Assembly (NCBI RefSeq): GCF_019649055.1
Contig: NW_026570244.1
Span: 496,001-560,000, forward strand
Length of the DNA: 64,000 bases
DNA from: Paramacrobiotus metropolitanus
Taxonomy: Eukaryota > Tardigrada > Eutardigrada > Parachela > Macrobiotidae
Direction of reading: 5' to 3'
Shown here: in pieces, positions 57,211 to 64,000 of the stretch
Layout of the letters: every line of letters begins with the position of its first letter
How positions within the stretch are numbered: position 1 is the stretch's first letter
Position numbers and translations under genes: made by a program
The notes under the pieces: model-generated
The model's database searches: none
Told to the model about the DNA's origin: nothing
What the model saw: only the letters and a program-made list of their open reading frames with translations

Positions 57211-58995
57211 TATGTAGCTTACCGCCCGATCCGGTGAGAAGGTTTGCAGTAGTTTGGACATTTTGCTTACTTTATTTTTGTTTCTACTTTTATGGCTATT
57301 TAGTGTCTGAGTTGAACGCGGTTCAGGCTTCTGTAAATTTTTTTTAACAGTTACGTACTCTGGTATGGCGCACTTGGCTGACAGCCAATAAAACAGAATA
57401 TTATTACAGAACGCTGTTAAAGTCGTACCAACGTTGTGGCACCATGTGGGATGGATGCCGTAGCAACAACAGATTCCCACAGCACAACGGAAAATTGGTG
57501 TCAGATTATTTTGTCAATACGATTGGCGCAACATCGAGTAGTAACTATGCCGTCTGCATTGTATTCAATGTACCGAGTACGTACTCTACTGCTGGGGCAA
57601 GTGATTACGGTAGTTACTAGCAACTACTACCCGTATGGTCGTTTCAGTTGGCCACCTTAACTATGTTTTTCCCGAAACCGATTTTCTCCCAGTTTTCTTC
57701 TTTATCTGACCATGCAAGACTTACCCTTCACAGAGTACTTGGAAATTTTAAAAAAAGGTTGAACTTTTGCAATTGCGACGTAAAAAAATCAGTGACGAAA
57801 GCGTTTTAGCCACGCCACCGAAGCCACTGCACTACACCAAGAAAAATGTAGCCACTGCCACACATGTGCGGCTGTTGTGAACGACACATGTGCACAATGT
57901 CGTAACGCTTCAGGTCAACTTACAAACTGCTACGGTAGTAGCTAGCAATAAGTCGCACTCGGTATACTTACCTAATTAAACAAAATGAAAAGCAAAGTAA
58001 CATCGGTGTTTTTAACACTACTCGTACGGGGGCGGTCTGCGCGGCCTTCCGACTATTTAAGAAATTCGCCAGAAATTTCACTTTAAAGGTATAGGGCCCT
58101 GCCACCCCTGAATTCCTCGGGATTTTTTAGTTCTTCAAAACTGTTCTAACAGTTTTCTTGATTGGGCTTAAAGAAAAGAGAAATCGGGCCGGCCTTTAAG
58201 ACCATTTTGCCGGAAGTGATTAAAATGTTGTCTATATCTCTTCTACGAATTTTTCTTTCTGGAAACTTTCACAGTATTAGTTGTGCAAAAATGTTGTTTC
58301 TACCATTATAAGCAGAAACCAGGTTTACAAAAAAATTGGACAGAAAACCGTACCAGTTTTAATGCAAACACTTTTTTCGTTGATATTCAACGAAAAAAGT
58401 GTCCATAGATATCACGCCCCCCCCGGTTGGCAGCTAGAACCGAATTCTGTGCTGGCTGCGCGAAATTAAAGTTTTACTGTTTACATTTGTCATTGCAACT
58501 GTATCTTCTTTCGGTGTTTGCGCACCTGTTCGCAAATGGTTTTGTCAGTTAATTAAATTTTAAAAACTTAGATTCCGAGGTCGACCTCTGGTTTCACTGG
58601 AATAACAGTCATCTACAGTATGCTATCCAGTTTCAACCCAGCGAGTTCTTGCTGTCAGAACGCGCGCTGCTTACTTACTGTTTATCTCAGTTATCTGCCA
58701 GCAGTGGAGGGTTTCGACCCTTGAATCCACTAAGTGGATGTGACTACACAGGTATTCTTAAGAATTTTTACCTTTTTCATGTTATTGTAAATCATTTTTA
58801 AATCGGGTCGACCGAAAGAAGAAATCAGATTTTTTTGGCAAGGTGAGATGTTCTGGATTTAGCTGAACCATAGCTTTTTTGTGTGCTATTGCGCAGTTAA
58901 TTAGAGCGCGAGCGATGTTCGAGCCTGTATGAACGGTTTTGTGAGGCGTGTCTACTACATTCGATTGGTTGGCCTGACAGGCCTACAGAAATATT
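57211..58995. other. Intergenic with one perfect hairpin
   Basis: No supported gene. At 58368-58402 the arms ACACTTTTTTCGTTGA and TCAACGAAAAAAGTGT pair perfectly around TAT. Confidence 0.5.
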
Positions 58996-59000
58996 AACCG

Positions 59001-59058
59001 CAGCTGAAAACCAAAATACGAGAAGTGTTAACACTTCTCGTATTTTGGTGTTTAGCTG
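59001..59058. repeat. 58-bp palindrome without spacer
   Basis: Arms of 29 bp meet at GTT|AAC (59029/59030) with 27 of 29 positions complementary; the inner 20 bp (ACCAAAATACGAGAAGTGTT) are perfect. Confidence 0.9.
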
Positions 59059-59217
59059 CAAATAACGGCCGTCGAAATCTGTTCCGAATTAAAAACACTG
59101 CTTCATAACCACTTCTCAATAGGGAGATACAATTAACTGATACGAGTACTGTGAATTCAGCCATAACTGCAATATATGTACTGCAATATATGCAAACATA
59201 AAGACGATTTCGCAGTA

Positions 59218-60329
59218 CTAGCACCGGCATTTATCCGGGTACGGTAGACTTCCGTTGAACTGGACGGGAGTGGTGAGAACGTACCATTCCTGTTGCGTGA
59301 TATCGGAGCGTGCCCAGCACGAAAGCTTGCCGCCGGTGTGATTCTGCCAGGGCACGTGCAGCGTCAGCGTGGAGGCGCAGTGCTGACGACCATCGGCGCC
59401 GGTCATCTCGGAGTAGTTGGTGTGGATCATCAGCGTCTGCCGCTCCGGGACAATACAGGCCGTCTGCTGCAGGTAGTGACTTGGCGGCCAAGCCAGGTAT
59501 ACCCCGGCATATCGCCAGATGAAGTGCTGCGCCGGATCGGGACTACAGGGAAAGTCCAGTTGACACGTGACCGAGAAGGGCATATAGCGCGGCACAACCA
59601 CCGGCGGCATGCGCTGCGCGTACACCTCGTGGACCATTGGCACTGGTTTGGGGAAGACCCAGTGTTCCGTCTGCATGCAGAACGCTCCAGCCCCATAATT
59701 TGGACAGCGCTGGTGACATTCAAATTTGCCCCACGCCGCGTAGGTAACGTTGTGCAGGATGAGGGCGTTGTCGCGAGCGCGGCTATAGCGAAAGATTCCC
59801 ACCGTCTGGCTGAGAGGTAACGGGTGACCTTTGTGTTTCCACACGACATCATTCGGCTGACTGGAACCAGCTGCACATGTTAAGCTGATCGTCTCGTCCA
59901 GGAAGGGCCGGTGCACGTGACCTTTAGGGTCGGGAGGGGGCGGAGACAGCTCCGGCAGCCGAACTGGATTCTTTTTCCCGAATGCGAGTTCTGCTTGCAC
60001 GATGTGGTTCCAGGCTGCGGATAAAAAGAAACTATATAAATTTCGTTTCGTTGCAATATAGTTCTGAACGTACAAATGCCGCTGGGTGTAACTTGGCAAA
60101 CAAGAAATTTTAATCTGCATTTTCTGCGTATTATTAAGGAAAGAAAATGTACCGCCTGACCGGTATTGTTCCAGCATTTCTCAATCGCCGCTATCAAACG
60201 ATCCACTGAGTCCAGCGTTCGGGAGAAACTGGCTTCAAGTTGTGTTAACCGTGCGTCAGACAATGTCAAAATAGTTACACAAATCAGAAACATCAGGCCG
60301 AAATTTACTGCCACAAATTTATTCATCAT
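59218..60329 (-). CDS. Secreted two-Ig-like-domain protein, copy 3 (intact, two exons)
   Basis: The start is the first Met of MMNKFVAV (60329). Exon 1 (60329-60161) encodes a signal peptide (GLMFLICVTILTL) and a helical stretch ending CWNNTG; the phase-1 intron is 60160-60015 with GTCAGG donor and CCGCAG acceptor. Exon 2 (60014-59218) encodes two Ig-like domains: SLTCAAG...GKFECHQRC with VVWKH, and SVTCQL...LSCWARS with FIWRY, separated by WVFPKPVP. Sequons NNT, NVT, NYS and NGS are present. The total is about 321 residues, almost the same as copy 1 at 17.9 kb (323), with high identity in exon 2. The C-terminus reads PDKCRC, adding two Cys that copy 1 lacks. Presumed secreted; partner unknown. 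Confidence 0.85.
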
Positions 60330-60990
60330 TTTTTCCGGTGAGGACGACAAAAATACCGATGAACAATACCGTCAAAATCGATCAGTTTCCTGAAAAGAAA
60401 CTCACGGGATGTGTCGTCTGCAAAAAACTATGATTAGACAGCAGTAGTACGCGATCCCTGTGCACGTCTTTTTAATGGGGTATTAAAATTAAAAAAAAAA
60501 ATAAGAAAAAAAAGTGAAATTGAAAACTGCTGGTAACAAAACGAAAATAACTGAATGCCGTAATAGTGAAAATAGGATTTTTTATTTTTGTGGGCTTGCA
60601 ATAAGTGGAACGGTGTGCAATTAATAGATGTGCCGTTAATGGGGTAGTCTCATGGCAACCGTGGTTGCCATAGAATGGCAACCGTGGTTGCCATAGAACA
60701 CGGGGGATAGTCGGATTCCATTTTAGTGAAGGAAATCGGCAAACCGTTACAACAGAATACTGGTAAACTTCATTCAATCGAATTTCTTCGCCAGCATTTG
60801 TCGATTGTCAATCCAAAGAGGCAACGCAGTTTTCGTACTCGGAACCAGGGGTGGAGCCGAGAAACTGAAGCAAATATCATTACTGTAATTAAATCTGTAC
60901 TGGATGAACTTTTTAAACCAGCTTTTGTTTCTCTTTAACGTAATTTAAGTCTCAGAAAATCACCAAGCTGAACGTTTTCAGTTGTGAGGC
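60330..60990. repeat. 5' flank of Ig copy 3, duplicated at 52.1-53.1 kb
   Basis: This shares phrases listed for 52127-53060. It also has an internal tandem of ATGGCAACCGTGGTTGCCATAGA (60653-60697), a palindrome that occurs once in altered form in the other flank (ATGGCAACAGCGGTTGCCAT, 52436). Confidence 0.7.
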
Positions 60991-61460
60991 GATGGCTCCC
61001 TTGCGTCCACCTTAGTGACGCTACTGGAGTTGGGGGAGTGCTTCGTTGCACTGCGCACTGGGGATTTCCCCATGAAATTACCGTCTGTGGCGTGTCTCTT
61101 TTCTGATTGGCTGTTCACTGTGTTCACTATGCGCCGTGCAGTTTTATATGTGAGAATTCTGGTAGACGTTAGCTCACCGAGCATTGAACGTCAGTGTGTT
61201 GGTTTTCACGATAGAGAACGTTAATAAAGTGTACTACGTAGACTGGATATCGTGCGTTGTGCATTTCTTCCTTTAAACGTCACGTATTACACTCCACGGA
61301 GTCCTGTCAGTCTGGGCTACCGTCCTGGACTCTTTCACAGTCCACGGTGATATGGTAGCAGAGCCGTGAACAGACGGTTTCTGAGTTGTCATCTGTTTGG
61401 CGAACGGCCGCGATTATCTGTTTGGCGAACGGCCACATTGATCTGGATCAACCTGATCTC
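60985..61460 (+). mobile_element. Possible LTR end and tRNA-iMet primer-binding site
   Basis: TGGTAGCAGAG at 61353-61363 matches the complement of the 3' end of animal initiator tRNA-Met, the primer used by many copia-type elements. About 350 bp upstream include AATAAA (61223) and could be the LTR, whose borders I could not fix. Downstream a 28-bp phrase (ATCTGTTTGGCGAACGGCC) is tandemly repeated. No gag or pol follows, so the element is deleted or this is chance. Confidence 0.35.
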
Positions 61461-62253
61461 ATTTCACCAGTAAGGCACTGGTTTTCTTCATCTGAAGCAA
61501 GGCGCGCTCATCGATCGGATTGCCAGCATCAGCGGCTGCACTGACTAGAGAGTCTCCTGTAGGAGAACTCGTCGTGCACTTCCAATCAGACGGCAGAAGG
61601 CTGCGGTGCAAGAGCTCTCCTGTCGGAGAACTTGTACTGTTTCCTCTGCTAGGCAGCGGGCACCTCTTGTTGGGGTCAAGGCTGTCGGGCACAAGAGCCG
61701 AGAAGCCACGAGTTGGCAGCACCGAAGGAGGTGCCAAGAGATCAGTAAACGCGCTCCACCAAATTGGCTGTAGAGCGACCTGCTGTTTAGCCTGACAAGC
61801 GCAGCAGAGGGCAGAATAGGTCGGACAGGAAGGCGCCACAACCGTGCGGAATACGGCTGCGCGGGAACGGAAAGTGGAGAAGATCATCTGGATCATCTGG
61901 ATAATCTGGATCATCTTTTCGCAGGATCGGAACGGTAGACAGGTAAAAACCCATTATTAATTATTGGATTGGTCGAGGCGTAAAATACGCAATTCCTATT
62001 GGTCGGTACTGAGTTGAGCTAGATGTAGGCGTAGTTTTTGCACACGACACGCAAGTCTGGCCGTCGATCTGTGACGTCAGGTCGGTCAGAAAATTTTAAC
62101 GGGCACACGTGATTGGTCAGTTAAACGAACTCTGATTGGTCGAAAAATTTAACGGAAAAAACGATCTAAAACGATCTCCTAACGATCTCCCAGTAGTGAG
62201 ATCGATCTCTTTTCATCGGAAACGATCTAAAATTAGCTAAAGGAGGTTAGTTT
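61461..62253. other. Non-coding, with short inverted repeats
   Basis: No supported gene. CTCCTGT[AC]GGAGAACT occurs twice (61555, 61616), and GATCATCTGGATAATCTGG simple repeats lie at 61880-61915. GATTGGTC recurs four times between 61963 and 62150. Confidence 0.4.
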
Positions 62254-62700
62254 TAGGTAGTTAAAGTGGTCAAACTGTTTCTGATCTCACGATATTACCG
62301 TTGACGTGCAAAACAATTCGTCCTTCTTCAATCCATGTATGAACGTAATCCGATTTTTTGCTACACCGTTATCATCCATACGACCGTTTGGTGTAATTTC
62401 CACGTTGCTCTAGGCAGCTACAAAAGATTCACACTATTAGCAACCTCACGGTACATACCGTGACTGGCTTACAAACAGTTCTGTCTGTTATCATAAGCTG
62501 AAATCCGTATTAACGTAACTGATCTTTGGACGAACAGTTTTGCCACTGCCATCGATTCAAAAATATAAAGAACTCGGTTCAGTCTTTCGAGATTTCACTC
62601 GCTCTCAGCAAAATAGTGGTCATCTGAACAACTTTTAAAAAAAGTCATTTTTTGAAAAAACCTGACTATAGCCTTTAAAATCTGGTAAAAGGCTGAAAAG

Positions 62701-63021
62701 TTAAATCGAATGAAATGACTTAAAATTTATTTGGCTTAATTTAAGTAACAAAAGTAAGCAATTCAATCTACGACCGTAGATAAGCGGGCTTGAATATGAT
62801 ATCATACAATAACGGTCATATATTTCCATGGATATTAGCTGGTCAGTTCTAGAACATTCCATCATGAAGAATGGAGCTGTTTCGTGCTGGCCTAGCTGGC
62901 CTAAACCAGGACACATCATTTGCAAGCACGCGATATACATCCGTTGGCGCCACTGAACAATTCTTTTCGCAATCACATGTTTGAACAAAATCCGGTTTTG
63001 TGCTATACCATCCTCTTCCAT
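62701..63021 (-). CDS. Small gene in tandem array, unit 1
   Basis: 106 codons from ATG (MEEDGIAQNRILFKHVIAK). The middle reads CLQMMCPGLGQLGQHETAP; compared with unit 2 the CPVC motif is changed to CPGL. The C-terminus is Leu-rich (LNCLLLLLKLS). A diverged partial copy of the N-terminus (MDDNGVAKNRITF) lies within the same unit at about 62330-62400, so the start region was duplicated earlier. Unrecognised family. Confidence 0.45.
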   Translation of the reverse strand: MEEDGIAQNRILFKHVIAKRIVQWRQRMYIACLQMMCPGLGQLGQHETAPFFMMECSRTDQLISMEIYDRYCMISYSSPLIYGRRLNCLLLLLKLSQINFKSFHSI

Positions 63022-63499
63022 ACGATTGTTCGGTGCGATTCTACGTTGCTCTAGGTAGTTAAAAGCGGTTCAAACTGTTTCTGATCTCACGATAATTACC
63101 GTTGACGTGCAAAACAATTCGTCCTTCTAATCCCATGTATGAACGTAATCCGATTTTTTGCTACACCGTTATCATCCATACGACCGTTTGGTGTAATTCC
63201 ACGTTGCTCTAGGCAGCTACAAAAGATTCACACTATTAGCAACCTCACGGTACATACCGTGACTGGCTTACAAACAGTTCTGTCTGTTATCATAAGCTGA
63301 AATCCGTATTAACGTAACTGATCTTTGGACAGACAGTTTTGCCACTGCCATCGATTCAAAAATATAAAGAACTCGGTTCAGTCTTTCGAGATTTCACTCG
63401 CTCAGCAAAATAGTGGTCATCTGAACAACTTTTAAAAAAAGTCATTTTTTGAAAAAAACCTGACTATAGCCTTTAAAATCTGGTAAAAAGGCTGAAAAG

Positions 63500-63820
63500 T
63501 TAAATCGAATGAAATGACTGAAAATTTATTTGGCTTAATTTAAGTAACAAAAGTAAGCAATTCAATCTACGACCGTAGATAAGCGGGCTTGAATATGATA
63601 TCATACAATAACGGTCATATATTTCCATGGATATTAGCTGGTCAGTTCTAGAACATTCCATCATGAAGAATGGAGCTGTTTCGTGCTGGCCTAGCTGGCC
63701 ACAAACAGGACACATCATTTGCAAGCACGCGATATACATCCGTTGGCGCCACTGAACAATTCTTTTCGCAATCACATGTTTGAACAAAATCCGGTTTTGT
63801 GCTATACCATCCTCTTCCAT
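63500..63820 (-). CDS. Small gene in tandem array, unit 2
   Basis: Nearly identical to unit 1, but with C-x2-C (CPVC) in the middle, which looks like the ancestral metal-binding form. The two copies differ at only a few codons, so the duplication is recent. The partial N-terminal copy lies at about 63130-63200. Function unknown. Confidence 0.45.
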   Translation of the reverse strand: MEEDGIAQNRILFKHVIAKRIVQWRQRMYIACLQMMCPVCGQLGQHETAPFFMMECSRTDQLISMEIYDRYCMISYSSPLIYGRRLNCLLLLLKLSQINFQSFHSI

Positions 63821-64000
63821 ACGATTGTTCGGTGCGATTCTACGTTGCTCTAGGTAGTTAAAAGCGGTTCAAACTGTTTCTGATCTCACGATAATTACCG
63901 TTGACGTGCAAAACAATTCGTCCTTCTAATCCCATGTATGAACGTAATCCGATTTTTTGCTACACCGTTATCATCCATACGACCGTTTGGTGTAATTCCA

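Larger units (their letters stand above)
62254..64000 (-). repeat. ~799-bp tandem duplication, two full units plus a partial
   Basis: Units start at TAGGTAGTTAAA near 62254, 63052 and 63851 (periods 798 and 799) and are almost identical; the third runs off the window. Each unit contains one small minus-strand gene and, about 640 bp apart, two diverged copies of its first exon region. Confidence 0.95.

Noticed and set aside
61459-61914. Minus-strand 151-residue frame
   Set aside because: The N-terminus comes from GATCATCTGGAT simple repeats and the rest includes SSPTGE text from an inverted repeat; probably chance.
1-64000. tRNA, rRNA or other structural RNA genes
   Set aside because: I looked for tRNA A/B-box-type stretches and rRNA cores while reading and saw none that I could support; a covariance-model search would be decisive.
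1-64000. Bacterial contamination
   Set aside because: Spliced exons with matching intron phase, long low-density non-coding DNA and LTR elements argue against it.

Overview
This window looks like a gene-poor, repeat-rich stretch of an invertebrate animal nuclear genome. The reasons are short GT-AG introns with pyrimidine-rich acceptors, secreted immunoglobulin-like proteins with N-glycosylation sequons, a Ty3/gypsy retroelement, TTAA- and TA-flanked miniature transposons, and a 5-kb minisatellite. There are no operons or bacterial-type ribosome sites. I cannot name the species. All family calls are by eye.

Layout. 0-2 kb: an intact Cys-rich, RING-like gene on the minus strand. 2.2-7.6 kb: a decayed Ty3/gypsy element (gag, protease, RT, RNase H, integrase; minus strand). 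8.4-9.4 kb: three small tandem paralogues, two ending in a CPCC motif. 10.6-12.4 kb: a gene combining a Ulp1-like protease with a chromo-shadow-like C-terminus, split by a TTAA-flanked miniature transposon. 12.9-14.0 and 22.9-23.9 kb: two copies of an old duplication. 17.9-19.7 kb: an intact two-exon secreted Ig-like gene. 25.3-32.6 kb: an unusual element with minus-strand Gag/protease-like coding remnants, studded with about 35 copies of the octamer AAAGGTCA in both orientations and all reading frames. 32.6-35.2 kb: degenerate ~165-bp repeats. 37.5-41.8 kb: a non-coding element with long terminal inverted repeats. 43-56 kb: two diverged copies of a segment carrying Ig-family pseudogenes, flanking a 105-bp-unit minisatellite (46.8-51.7 kb) that abuts a truncated Ig gene. 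59.2-60.3 kb: a second intact Ig gene. 61 kb: a possible LTR-element 5' leader with an initiator-tRNA-Met primer site. 62.3-64 kb: a ~799-bp tandem duplication of a small gene.

Themes. A lineage-specific secreted Ig family (five copies: two intact, one truncated, two pseudogenes) has spread together with a second unrecognised gene family. Most other coding sequence belongs to mobile elements. The strongest candidate for something undescribed is the AAAGGTCA-studded element; the octamer equals the known NGFI-B/NR4A nuclear-receptor half-site. The Ulp1-chromo-shadow gene and the minisatellite beside a broken Ig gene are next.
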